Positions 12,239-25,122 of a stretch of DNA of 64,000 bases are shown here, piece by piece (position 1 is the stretch's first letter; each line of letters opens with the position of its first letter). The translations under genes were made by a program, and so were the position numbers. Origin of the DNA: Flaccisagitta enflata (taxonomy: Eukaryota; Chaetognatha; Sagittoidea; Aphragmophora); NCBI GenBank assembly GCA_965153355.1, contig OZ231126.1, positions 95,666,001-95,730,000 on the forward strand, given 5' to 3'. Under the pieces are notes generated by a model. It did not search any database. It was not told the origin of the DNA and was given only the letters and a program-made list of their open reading frames with translations.

Positions 12239-12241
<3 letters not shown>
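11258..12241. other. non-coding, nothing recognised
   Basis: A/G-rich on this strand around 11540-11700, otherwise unique. TAGTGATC/CTGTTA motifs recur at 11318-11395. Confidence 0.5.
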
Positions 12242-12332
<91 letters not shown>

Positions 12333-12340
12333 CTCTCTCT
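12242..12340 (+). repeat. (CT)n microsatellite
   Basis: About 48 CT units with one CG near the end. Confidence 0.95.
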
Positions 12341-12371
12341 CATCTCCATCCCGAATGCCTCTGGTTCTCAC

Positions 12372-12555
12372 TTGCTGTGTTCAGTTTCTCTCTGATCTCC
12401 CGTAGTTGTATTTCCCCGTGGACATGTTCCAGGTTTAAGCCGAGGTGGCTTATTTGGTCACCCAAATACCAAATTGCCGGTGGTTCTACTGCATTTTTTA
12501 GCCAGTTCATCTTAGTCACGCTACAAGAATTTACCTTACTGTCACTTTCGGGCAT
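12372..12555 (-). CDS. candidate orphan exon, unknown product
   Basis: On the minus strand a 61-codon open stretch ends at a consensus-like donor (ACAGCAA/GTGAGA). The translation has balanced composition with segments MNWLKNAVEPPAIWYLGD and EIQLREIREKLNTA, which look amphipathic and unlike shadow frames. Only an ATG, no clear acceptor, marks the upstream side. No partner exon or family recognised. Confidence 0.3.
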
Positions 12556-12914
12556 TTCTTTTATTCATCAAAATAATGTGTATACGTTAGCATACCCTTA
12601 ACTATGAGAAGGCTGGTGTCAAGGTCAGAGAAGCAGTACATTATGGAGTAGCTAATGAAGTATTATGTATGGCTTTATAATTGGGATATAGCTGGGATCA
12701 TTTTCATGCTAATTAGGCTTAAACATGAAACAGGCAGGTTATGAAAGAAGGGCGGGGGAAGGAGATACACATTCATCTATGTACGAATTCTACGCTCAAA
12801 TAGTTTTTTTTCCTTATTGCAGGAAAGAAATGTCTTTTCCAAATTAAGGACATCGAAGAATAGATAAGGATGAATTAGTGAGCAGAAAGGGGGAAAAAAA
12901 CTGCGGGAAGTTAC

Positions 12915-12916
<2 letters not shown>
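12556..12916. other. non-coding, nothing recognised
   Basis: Unique AT-rich sequence leading to a 36-base A run. Confidence 0.5.

Positions 12917-12953
<37 letters not shown>
12917..12953 (+). repeat. poly(A) tract
   Basis: About 36 consecutive A. No retrotransposon recognised immediately upstream. Confidence 0.9.
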
Positions 12954-12956
<3 letters not shown>

Positions 12957-13199
12957 TTACATTAAGAAAACAATGGCGGAAGCATGGACCCGATTCCAGT
13001 GGGGATTTTCGTTGGTTCTTTTAGCACCTTGTAATCTCTTTTTAATAGTTCTACTTTCATGTTGACATAAACGAATTCTTGTGAGTTTGCAAAGAGAAAG
13101 GGGCTCATCTTCACACAAAGAGAGAAAAAGAAAAAAGGGGATAAAAAACGAAATAGAAACTGGTTGGGAAAGAGAAGAAAGAGAGATGGAAAGAAGAAA

Positions 13200-13200
13200 A

Positions 13201-13288
<88 letters not shown>

Positions 13289-13343
13289 CAGAAAGACAGA
13301 AAGAAAGAAGAAAACGCAGATAGAAAGAGAGAAAGAAAAAAAG

Positions 13344-13376
<33 letters not shown>

Positions 13377-13406
13377 AAGAAAGAAAGAAAGAAAAAAAGA
13401 GAGAAC

Positions 13407-13491
<85 letters not shown>

Positions 13492-13492
13492 G
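13200..13492 (+). repeat. (GAAA)n microsatellite
   Basis: GAAA tetramers in three blocks with short interruptions. The Ser/Phe/Leu frame on the other strand is an artefact. Confidence 0.95.
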
Positions 13493-13631
13493 AATGAAAC
13501 CAGGAAGATGGTTTAAATAATTCACCTTTCCTCTGTATTTGTCTTTCTACTACAACAATGATTTTTTTCTGTTTAGAAATCACTAAAAACCTGCGGATTT
13601 TGAGAGACCGAGCTATACGGGAGTCACTCAC

Positions 13632-13637
<6 letters not shown>

Positions 13638-13700
<63 letters not shown>
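13638..13700 (+). repeat. (GA)n microsatellite
   Basis: Pure GA run of about 31 units. Confidence 0.95.
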
Positions 13701-13703
<3 letters not shown>

Positions 13704-14096
13704 AAAAGAAATCTTTTAAAACAGCGTCGGATTTAAGTTTTAAGAAAAAAAGAAATAATCCTTTATGTACATTAGGAAGCGAAAAATACATAAACAAAAA
13801 TTATTACGAGACTTTTTGAGAGTAAAATCGATCTGGACTTTTTCAAAACTAAGGCGTGTTTTGACTAATTTTTTTTTCGAAAAAAAAAAGTTTGCATGAA
13901 GACAAAAAACATATTCATGAATTAATTGGTTCTCTGTTTTTTTTTCCACTTGAAATAAATATCCATTCCAAATTTGACATTGAGTCTATTCAATTTAAAT
14001 GACTACGAACTTTAAGACGTTTTACAGATTGTGCGTTTTCTATTTTGTATCACGAATTCAGTGCGATAATCCATGTCTCTTTGTGGAAGCGTCTTT

Positions 14097-14200
14097 TTAG
14101 TCGCCGACACGCGACTCCATAAGCCACTTTTCTGTCCATTTGTCCGTCGTACCGTCTGTCGGTCCATCCCTCACAATGTCGATATAACGCAATTATTCTC
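14097..14200 (+). repeat. family P element, tail missing
   Basis: TTTTTAGTCGCCGACACGCGACTCCATAAG head followed by GTCCATTTGTCCGTCGTACCGTCTGTCGG. No CCCTGCCC tail seen. Confidence 0.6.
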
Positions 14201-14317
14201 TTCGCCATTTCTGCCAAAACTATCGAATGGCCACCAACCCAGCCCACCGCCTCTGCCCATCCATCTTATAAATACACACTTGCTTGAATGAAAACACGCG
14301 ACATTGGCATGGCCCAA

Positions 14318-14510
14318 ATGAGTCAAAAGCAAGTGCACGCAATATGCAAAATGAGTCAAAAGCAAGTGCACGCAATATGCAAAATGAGTCAAAAGCAAGT
14401 GCACGCAATGTACAAAATAAGTCAAAAGCAAGTGCACGCAGTATGCAAAATGTGTCAAAAGCAAGTGCACGCAATATGCAAAATGAGTCAAAAGCGACTG
14501 CATGCACTGC
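14318..14510 (+). repeat. 33-nt minisatellite, about six units
   Basis: Unit built from GAGTCAAAAGCAAGTGCACG plus CAATATGCAAAAT. Most units carry TGAGTCA (AP-1 consensus) and ATGCAAA (octamer-like). Because 33 is a multiple of 3, both strands stay open with 11-residue repeats, which is expected and does not show coding. Confidence 0.9.
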
Positions 14511-14789
14511 ATGCGTTGAGGGAGTGATTGCCGTCAAGTGCATGCTGTAGCGGAGGATGCGCATGCTGCTGCTGCATGCTGCTGCCGCGGGGCTGATTGC
14601 CGGCAGGTGCCAAATGATGTTCGTCGGGTGCTGCATCGGCATCGAGTGAAGCGACAACGGCTCCTTTGAAAACCGGGTCAGACTTGGACCCTAGGTGGCA
14701 AATTTACCGCCGATCCCCTCAGACTAAACTCACCCTCCTCACTTCGATCTCCTCCTCTTTAAACTTTTTTTTTCTTTTTTTTCTTCTCC

Positions 14790-15124
14790 TTTCTTCTTCT
14801 TCCTCCTCTTCTTCTTCTTCTTCTTCTTCTTCTTCTTCTTCTTCTTCTTCTTCTTCTTCTTCTTCTTCTTCTTCTTCTTCTTCTTTCGTATTCTTTTTCT
14901 TCTCCTTTCCTCTTCTTCTTCTTCCTCTTCCTTCTTCTTCTTCTTCTTCTTCTTCTTCTTCTTCTTCTTCTTCTTCTTCTTCTTCTTCTTCTTCTTCTTC
15001 TTCTTCTTCTTCTTCTTTCTCTTCTTCTTCTTCTTCTTCTTCTTCTTCTTCTTCTTCTTCTTCTTCTTCTTCTTCTTCTTCTTCTTCTTCTTCTTCTTCT
15101 TCTTCTTCTTCTTCTTCTTCTTCC
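14790..15124 (+). repeat. (CTT)n microsatellite
   Basis: CTT triplets over more than 300 bases with short TCC/TTTC interruptions. Confidence 0.95.
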
Positions 15125-15540
15125 TCCCTTACTCCATTGTTTCCTCGCCACTTGTTTCTTTTGGGACACCTTGAACTATCCCCCCCATTCCCCCTTCTCT
15201 TCGTTCATTTTTTCCCCCAAATTAATTTTCCCTTCTTTCCCTCTATGCACTGGACTTGGTAGACGTGTCTCGTTGGAGGTCTTGGAGGTCTTTTTTGGGG
15301 GTTCTTCTACCGAAGTATAAACCCGAGTTTTCACACTCGTTGCATGATCCATTTGCGAAAAAAAAGATGTTATCTACTTTTTTGGCGCTTTTTTTAAAAT
15401 AAATCATTTCTCTTCAAATCTTTTTATTCTTTTAGCAGTTCTAGCAGTTTTTTTTTTGCTTGATAATTCCTTTGATCAACCGTCATTTACATTTCAGTCC
15501 CTTTATCTTCCATGATTCTTTGTCATCTTCCTTCCTTTCT
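15125..15540. other. non-coding, nothing recognised
   Basis: T-rich unique sequence between simple repeats. Confidence 0.5.
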
Positions 15541-15542
15541 TT

Positions 15543-15545
15543 CGG

Positions 15546-15637
<92 letters not shown>

Positions 15638-15750
15638 TTATTTTAATTCTTTTATTCAGACATTCAATCATTCATTCATTCATTCATTCATTCATTCATT
15701 CATTCATTCATTCATTCATTCATTCATTCATTCATTCATTCATTCATTAC
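15543..15750 (+). repeat. (CTTT)n then (ATTC)n microsatellites
   Basis: CTTT units at 15543-15640, then ATTC units at about 15659-15750. Confidence 0.95.
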
Positions 15751-15913
15751 TTTTGATGTCATTACGCTTATTCGTCATTTCTACCTTCACCTTTTATTTC
15801 ACTAGAGAATTCTACTCATTTTTCCCATTTACATAAATTCTCATGATCGTCAGAACCATTCTTATTTGTTATCCTTTGAACGGCATAAGGGAAGGGTCAC
15901 TGTATTCTATCAT

Positions 15914-15940
15914 TGTTGTTGTTGTTGTTGTTGTTGTTTT

Positions 15941-15994
<54 letters not shown>

Positions 15995-16057
15995 TTGTTG
16001 TTGTTGTTGTTGTTGTTTTTGTTGTTTTTGTTGTTTTTGTTTTTGTTGTTGTTGTTT

Positions 16058-16107
<50 letters not shown>

Positions 16108-16108
16108 G
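15914..16108 (+). repeat. (TTG)n microsatellite
   Basis: TTG triplets interrupted by TTTTTG units. Confidence 0.95.
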
Positions 16109-16351
16109 AATTGACTTTTTCTTCTCCCTCTTCTCTTCTTCTTCTTTATGTTTCTGATTCTCCTCTTCCCTCACCTTACTCGTCATCGTCGTTATGTCGT
16201 CATTTGTCTGCATTTGTCTGCATTTGTCTGTTATCTTGCGTCAATATCTTCAGGCGACACGAAAGACACGAAAGAAACGGAAACAATTTCTCAGGTGTAT
16301 GAAGAGATTTTCGCGTATTAGTCCTTGTCTTCGCAGTGGAGCCGACAGATG

Positions 16352-17998
<1,647 letters not shown>

Positions 17999-18142
17999 GT
18001 CCTTCCGTCGGTCCGTCGATCTGTTTCATTAAAAATTTTTCACATTTTTTGCATCGCCGCAACAGCCCAAGTGTCTGAGAGGCCCCTTACATCACTACCC
18101 CTGCCCAATCGCACGCGACTACGTGTTTCCGGCCTTGTTTCC
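17999..18142 (+). repeat. family P element, head missing
   Basis: Begins in the middle (GTCCTTCCGTCGGTCCGTCG) and keeps the tail ACCCCTGCCCAATCGCACGCG, ACTACGTG and TTTCCGGCCTTGTTT. Confidence 0.7.
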
Positions 18143-18940
18143 CTTTATTGAAAGCCAATAAGTTTGTGCGTTACAAACTTACAATGAGTAATGACGGCCT
18201 GCGTAAAAAATCCCTCTCCATAACCCCCGAGGAAAGGAAAACGGGAACTTAACACAAACAGAAATGCCTAACAGGTGAATGAAAAAAAAAAAAAAACAAA
18301 AAAAAAAAAAAAAAAAAGAAAACAAAAAAACCAAAAGGAATAGAAGGTTATGTTTTGAAAGTAATTCTGCCACTCAAATAAAAACTGGGAAATAGTCGTC
18401 TGGAGGAAAAAGTGGAGAAACTAATTTGGTATGAGTAACCGTTTTCACATGGTTGTAAATAACCATATATCGCATGGAGCTTTATCTGTAACATCACTAA
18501 AAAAAGTCATCATGGGGGAGCTAATACATTTATCAGTCCATTTGTACCAGTTTAATGCTTAAATACTATCCCATTGACAACTTGCATATCGAGTTTTTCA
18601 CTTTCTCCCACCACTCTTTTTGTTCGCCAATTTCCATCCCCATCTCCATCCCCATCTCCATCCCCCTTCCAAAGATCAATTGCACCAAATTAGTTAACCA
18701 CATTTCCATTCCTCTTCCCCCCCTCCGGCGTGTTGTCCCTCCCTACCCCCGTCCATTGTCCCTCCCTCCCTACGCCTCTCCAGTGTCTTGTCTCTTTATC
18801 CTAGGGCTAAGACGAGTAAAGATGCACGCGTGTATTGTAAGGACGATATGGCAATACAGCGGGATAGAAAGGACAAGTGGGTGAGTGGGAAAAGAGGGAG
18901 GAAAATGATCTAGAGGACGAAACCGTTAAAGAGGAGAAGG
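18143..18940. other. non-coding; A-rich tracts and 18-nt CATCCCCATCTC repeats
   Basis: A-rich run at 18278-18330. CCATCCCCATCT repeats at about 18635-18665 and pyrimidine-rich sequence after. No convincing gene. Confidence 0.5.
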
Positions 18941-18947
18941 AAAACGA

Positions 18948-19208
18948 TGATGATGATGATGATGATGAGGAGGAGGAGGAGGAGGAAAACGATGAGGAAG
19001 TGCAAGTATACGTCAAAATAATTCTGAAGGCTTTTCCGAAGTGGAACTTTGGAAGGAAATCCAAAACTCGGGACAGATTTACGACCGCTCCCTCCGCCGC
19101 TGCCGCCACCGCCGCCACCGCCACCGCCATCGCCTCCACCACCGCCTTCACCGCCGCCGCCACCGCCTCCACCACCGCCGCTACCGCCTCCGCTACCGCG
19201 CAGTCAAA
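18948..19208. repeat. GAT/GAG and CCG/CCA/CCT triplet repeats
   Basis: GAT then GAG triplets (18948-18985), a 90-base mixed segment, then CCG/CCA/CCT/GCC triplets (19084-19200). Both strands are open across all of it (acidic-to-Ala/Thr one way, Ala/Val the other). The mixed segment encodes VYVKIILKAFPKWNFGRK on the plus strand. I cannot tell whether either is a gene. Confidence 0.6.
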
Positions 19209-19369
19209 CAATTTATGAAACCGTTATTTCCGTGTTTCACGATACAACCTTCTTCCTCCTGCTCGCTGCCACACGTCTTTCGTCTTTTCCTTTCTTTTTG
19301 TTCTGACTTTCTGTTCTTTCTTTCTGTTCTTTTTTCATTCTGTTCCCCTTCCTCTCTGTATTTCTTTTT

Positions 19370-19467
19370 TATTTATTATCTCTTTTCTCATTCTTTCATC
19401 TATTTGTTTATTTACCTATTTATCTTTTTATCTTTTTATTTATTTATTTATTTGTTTATTTATCTAT

Positions 19468-19502
<35 letters not shown>

Positions 19503-19980
19503 TTTTTTTATTTATTTATTTATTCATTTATTTATTTATTTATTCATTTATCTATCTATTTATTTATTTATTTATTCATCTATTTATTTATTTATTTATC
19601 TATTCATTTATTTATTTATTTATTTGTTTACTAATCTATTTATCTATCTATTTTTTTATTCATTTATTCATTTATTCATTTGTTCATTTATGCATTTACT
19701 TATCTATTTATCTATTTATTCGTTTATTTATTCATTCATTTATTTATTTATTCATTTATTTATCTATTTATTTATCTATTTATTTATCTATTTATTTATC
19801 TATTTATCTTTTTATTTATTTATTTATTTATTTATTCATTTATTTATTCATTTAGCTACTTATTCATTTATTCATTCATTCATTCATTCATTCATTCATT
19901 CATTCATTCATTCATTCATTCATTCATTCATTTATTCATTCATTCATTCATTCGTTCATTCATTTATTTATTCATTCACT
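19370..19980 (+). repeat. (TTTA)n / (TTCA)n field
   Basis: About 600 bases of TTTA tetramers with ATCT and ATTC variants, becoming pure ATTC near 19870-19940. The Ile/Tyr/Phe/Leu frames are artefacts. Confidence 0.95.
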
Positions 19981-20497
19981 GTTTTTTTTTCTTTCTTTCT
20001 TTTCCTTGTTATTTTTTCCTTCCTTTTATACGTCATCAAACCAAACAAACTATAAAACATTAGAGACCAAAACGTTCGTGTTTTGGTACTCATCAGAATC
20101 CTTCATGAGTCGAAAACGAAGCTGTCGTCCTTTGCTGCATCTTTTTAAATTCCCTTATGTATCAATTCCCAACTTCCACTTGTTATAGAAAGAAAAAAAA
20201 CCTATCTCAGATGCTTTTTTTTTCTTTTACGTTTTTTCACCATCTCCCTTTGTAACAAAAAAAAAATCTTCTCTTTATCGACTCTTCCTTTATTTGTTCC
20301 ATCTTTCTACTACCCCGCCTTATTTGGCCAAATTCGAGAGTAATTGTGGAAACATCTCTTTTTCACCTGCCAGTTTCCCCCCTCTTTTTCTCTCTTTATC
20401 TTTCTCTCTCTTCTTTTTACGTTTTTTGTCTGTCACTTTATTTTCTATCAATCTGTCTGTCTATCTGGCTTTCTGTCTGTTTGTTGTTTTGTCTTTT

Positions 20498-20599
<102 letters not shown>

Positions 20600-20606
20600 C
20601 TTAATG

Positions 20607-21220
20607 CACAGTGGGCCTTAACTGGGTATGAGTTAAAAAAAATCCTCAATGGTAGTGACTTATATGAGTAGGTACAATTTATAGTGGAGAATTAAAGTTA
20701 ACCCTTAAATAAAAATTTCCTTTAAAGATTTTTGCAAAAATCGTTAAAAAGTATCAATTTTCATATATGTTTATATATAGATCTCAAAAATATATCAGTT
20801 TCTAAAATCTGACTCAAGATTCACATTTCTGGTGAAATTTCCAATCATTTGATAGGTCACACTACATACTTTCATGAAAAAATAAGATTTTCATTTTCTA
20901 TGCCACCGTTACAAAGAAAGCAACGGTGGCCTAAAAAATGAAAATCTTATTTTTTTATGAAAATATATAGTGTGACCTATCAAATGATTGGAAATTTCAC
21001 CAGGAATGTGAATCTTGAGTCAGAATTTTGAAACTGATAAATCCTTAAGATCTTTTTGTAACTATATATAAAAATTGATACTTTTTAACATTTTTTGCAA
21101 AAATTTTCAAGGGAAATTTTTTTTAAGGGTCTAAATCAATTCTCCACTATAAATTGTACCTACTCAAGTCACTACCATTGGGAATTTTTTTAAACTCATA
21201 CCCAGTTAAGGCCCACTGTG
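20607..21220. mobile_element. 614-bp fold-back MITE
   Basis: Starts CACAGTGGGCCTTAACTGGG and ends with the inverted CCCAGTTAAGGCCCACTGTG. The arms stay complementary almost to the centre, where CCACCGTT and AACGGTGG flank a 13-base loop near 20916. AATG occurs on both outer flanks, fitting a 4-bp target duplication. No coding capacity. Confidence 0.88.
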
Positions 21221-21359
21221 AATGATTTTTTGTCATTCCTATCTGGGCACTTTCAAAAGGAAGGTCTCTATTCTCCACGCGCACACCTCAACTTCCTCTG
21301 TCTTTCTGTCTCTGTCTTTGTGTCTTTGTATTTGTCTTTGTCTTTGTCTTTTCTTTTTT

Positions 21360-21508
<149 letters not shown>

Positions 21509-21899
21509 CTGTCTTTGTCCCTTCCTTTGTTTTTGTTCTTTCTTAAAATATCTTCCTTTCCATCTTCTCCCTTTTCCCCCCTGTATTGAAATTCTGCACC
21601 TGTAGATGATTGATGAACTATAAAACAATCACCTCAATTCAAAATAAGTCAGGACTTGGTTTTTGTTGTATATTCAAACTTTCTTGGTTGGTCTTCAGTG
21701 GTCATTTTCGCCTTCTCTATCTCTGTCTTTCTATCTCATTATCTTCCTGTCTGTTTGTTGTCTAACTATGGCAACGAAAAAAAGCGAACACATTGGTTTG
21801 CTAGTTTCTGCTTAACTATGGACCTGAACCATAGAAAATCCATGACCATCTTAAAGTTCTGCAAAAAATCTTTCATATGCGACGTTGCTTGTCATTGTA

Positions 21900-22676
21900 C
21901 AGGGTGTACCGCGCCGACTGTGACAAAAGAAAACGACACAACTATGCTTCTAGAAATGGTAAATAAAATTTGAAAACAGTTTCAGAAACCCCTGTGAAAA
22001 CGATTTTTTGCTGTTTTGTTCATAGTCTATGAGGAATGACTACTTTTTGTCGAGAGCAAATAAGATACAGCAGCGTTTTTCCATATTTCAGAAGAAAATT
22101 AATGATTTTTAGGGTTTTTGCACCATTAATCTTTATGTCCTCCAAGAGAATTTAGAAAAAACAGTTAATTTGGGCTTAAATTAATGCCGATTCAATATAG
22201 ATTTTAGATGCACTCAATTTTTTTTAAGTTGTAAGCATTTGGACCAGTTTAGGCGATTCAAAACACTCATTTTTTTTAAAGCAACACTTTGAAGGTGGCA
22301 AAGAAAAAACACATTGCTTGAGCTGATATGCTTTGATTAGATGTGTTCCAACATTTTCGTAGTATTCATCAAATTAGCTTTGATATGAGTCCAATCCCAC
22401 TGATTTAGCTCAATTCGTTTTGAAATGACACTGAATTAAAGATAAAAGGTTCAACTGCATTAATGTTGCAAAAATTGCAAAAATACACATTCTTAAAATG
22501 AACGTTTTTTTAATGCATTTTGAAGAGGGGCAAAAAAGATAGAAGGTCAAAACCAAGCAAAACAAGATAAAATCGTTTTTACAGAGCTTCAAAACACTCT
22601 TTCCAGATTCCATTTATCGTTTTCCAATGCAGAATTACGTCGTTTTCTTTGGTCACTTTTGGCGGGGTACACCCTG
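21900..22676. mobile_element. 777-bp MITE with TA target duplication
   Basis: Left end CAGGGTGTACCGCGCC and inverted right end CAGGGTGTACCCCGCC, with TA at 21898-21899 and 22677-22678. Complementarity continues inward (AAAGAAAACGACRYAA in both arms). Tc1/mariner-type target and terminus; no transposase frame. Confidence 0.85.
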
Positions 22677-22679
22677 TAG

Positions 22680-23095
22680 CTTTATTTGTTTAGAAATGGC
22701 AATGGTTTGAAGAAAAAAGTCGCTGATTGAAATAAGTGCTTATTTCAACTTTTTTCCAATGAGCAATTTTAGTCTTTCCGTTTTTGTCAATAATGCAGCT
22801 CAGGATTGTCATAGCAACTCGTTATCCATGAGCAAATTAAAGAGCTTAAAATTCTTTTTAAAATGGCGCCAATAACTATATATATTATAATAAAGATAAC
22901 CCATGAAAGTGGCGTAGTGAATTTCCAATTCTTGACCACCTGTCTTCCTTCTAATGCCATTTCTAAACAGATAGAGCTAGAACAGCCAGCAAGGTCTCAC
23001 TTGAAAGATCTTTTGCAGATCTTTAAAATGGTCATGGATTTTGCTATGTTTTTCTCATTGCTTGGATTATTCGCTTTTTTATTTTGCTATAGTTA
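22680..23095. other. non-coding, nothing firm
   Basis: An open stretch from 22863 runs into the CTGT repeat. Its first 70 codons are mixed in composition but lack clear splice support. Confidence 0.4.
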
Positions 23096-23230
23096 TTTGT
23101 CTGTGTGTCTGAGTGTCTGTGTATCTGTGTGTCTGAGTGTCTGTGTGTCTGTGTGTCTGTGTGTCTGTGAGTCTGTGTGTCTGTATGTCTGTGTGTCTGT
23201 GTGTGTGTCTGTCTATCTGTCTGTCTGTCA
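23096..23230 (+). repeat. GTCT/GTGTCT microsatellite
   Basis: Mixed CTGTGTGT and CTGTCTGT units. Confidence 0.9.
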
Positions 23231-23485
23231 CTCTCTCTCTCTCATTTCTTGCGATCCATTTTCACCAAGAGTAACAGAAAAAGAAAGAAAGAAAGAAAGA
23301 AATAGTTCAAACGGCTTTCTCACATTTGATAAGCGCTGTGTTTATTTTTTGCTTCTTGGGTCGTCCGACAATTCTCATAAAAAGTCGCAAGCAAAAGCTT
23401 TTTCCCGTCATTTTCCCTCCTTTCCGGAATTTTGTGCTATTTCTTTCCGCCGGGGAAGTGTCACGTTACACACGCGCTAATGCGT

Positions 23486-23490
<5 letters not shown>

Positions 23491-23546
<56 letters not shown>

Positions 23547-23567
23547 ACACACACACACACACACACA
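23491..23567 (+). repeat. (GA)n then (CA)n microsatellite
   Basis: GA run at 23491-23542 followed directly by CA repeats. It lies in the inferred first intron of the minus-strand SNAG gene. Confidence 0.95.
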
Positions 23568-23649
23568 TGTACGCACACCCCAACTCCCCCCCTCACCACA
23601 CCACCACTACCTTCATCCCCCTCTTTTACACACACAACTCATAACTCAC

Positions 23650-24961
23650 CCCCATTTTTGGCGTCGGCGGCGCCATTTTTGGCCATGAGAAGTGATCTTT
23701 CTCTGAGCGCCTGAACGGCGGCGTGAAGTCTTTCCGCCGAATGAATCGAATGACGCTTCGGCGGCGACAATTGAAACGCACTCTTCAAGTCAGCCTCGAA
23801 AACGAAGCCGCTTCCGGCGCCGGCAGCAGCGTCTGAGGAGGCGGAGGGGGAGGAGGAGGAGGAGGAGGAGGAACCGGAAGTGGCGTTGGCGTCAGAAAAA
23901 CCGCCACGTGAGTGAGAGTTTTTGGGCGCGGTTGGGGGAGATGTGGGCGTCAGAGAGAGTTGATGATGATGATGATGTTGATTGGGAGAAAGGCGACGGG
24001 GTCGAGGGTTGAGGGGTAAATGATTTGGGGGAGATTTTTTGACCAGAGACAGCGGTTGAGTCTGTGGGGGCGGGGATGAGGATGATGGGGGTGGTACTGG
24101 GCTCGCTGGTGGGGGTGATGTTGATAAGAATTGATTACGAATAGTGCGTGTATTTTTCGAGAGCGGGGTGGCATTCGTGTCTCTTTTAGCCACACCAACT
24201 CGTTCTACTCCTCCTCCTCCTCCTTCGGTCACGGGGGTGTTGTGCGGTGGACGAGGGACGGAGAAGGATCTTCTGTCGCCGTTTTTGGGTGATGAAACTA
24301 ATCCGGCGGCGTCACTGAATGCGGCACCGGCGCCGACAAGGGCACCGGCACCGGCGCCGACGCTGACGTTATCAGCCGAGGATCGATGCAGCGCCAACAA
24401 AGCCTTGGCTGCCATGGACGCCTGTATAGAAGACGAAGAAGTCGCCGCCGACAAACGGAAGCCGGAAACACCAGAAGCTTCGCCAAACGCGCCGTCAACT
24501 CCTCCTCCTCCTCCTCCTCCAAAGTGAAACGGAAGCTGCCGACGAGCTTCTCTGCTGACAACTTTGACTCCGGAAGGATCCGCTGTAGAGTTGGACGAGG
24601 AGGAGGAGGAGGAAGAAGGAGAGTAAGCGGCTTGGGAGGAGGAGGAAGGGGAGGAGGAGGAAGAAGAAGAGGACATTTGGCGTCTGTAGTCGAGGGCGAG
24701 GCGTTCGGGACTCAAAGCGTAATTGAGATCGGAAACCAAATGATTCCCGTTGAGATCCGATGAGGCCGGAGATGGTCGATGTGGAACGCCGCCGAGGTTG
24801 GCGCTAAGGGCGCCGCCGCCGCCGCCACGAAGGTCCAGCGGCGCCGCCGAGTTCCACGCGTCGGCGTCGTCATGATTGTCACCGGCGCCGCCACCACTGC
24901 CACCACTCAGACGACGACGACTCGCGTCTTTGCTGCTCTTTACAAGGAAAGCCCGAGGCAT
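23650..24961 (-). CDS. first coding exon of a SNAG-domain regulator (zinc-finger part absent)
   Basis: The start ATG at 24959-24961 opens a frame of about 437 codons. Residues 1-8 read MPRAFLVK, the SNAG repressor motif; in Ovo, Snail, Scratch, Gfi1 and Insm proteins it sits at the extreme N-terminus and recruits LSD1/CoREST-type corepressors in the nucleus. The rest is low complexity: Gly runs, two Ser blocks (about residues 95-125), a Gly run near 148-154, Ala/Gly and Pro-rich stretches, and a His run (about 325-330). The last 50 residues are more ordered (FVFEADLKSAFQLSPPKRHS). Reading on reaches a stop at 23639, but a good donor (GGGG/GTGAGT) at 23649 would end the exon after 23650 in phase 1. 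No C2H2 finger was found at lower coordinates down to base 1, so the next exon is probably more than 23 kb away. Ovo-like is the closest SNAG spelling, but the family cannot be fixed without the fingers. Confidence 0.75.
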
Positions 24962-25012
24962 TTTTTTTTTTTCGAAGGGTGCTGGGGAATGGTAAAGTGT
25001 TTTTTCCTTTAA

Positions 25013-25122
<110 letters not shown>

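Noticed and set aside
12917-12953. Poly(A) run as the tail of a retroposed gene
   Set aside because: No retrocopy, target duplication or LINE 3' end recognised upstream; a simple homopolymer is enough.
14220-14657. Repeat protein with 11-residue units on either strand
   Set aside because: The 33-base unit keeps all six frames nearly open, so openness carries no information; no start or splice support.
19041-20063. Ile/Tyr/Phe-rich frames resembling a membrane protein
   Set aside because: TTTA/TTCA tetramers give such frames automatically.
22863-23480. 205-codon frame with a hydrophobic stretch
   Set aside because: Runs through the CTGT repeat; only the first part is mixed in composition and it lacks splice or start support.
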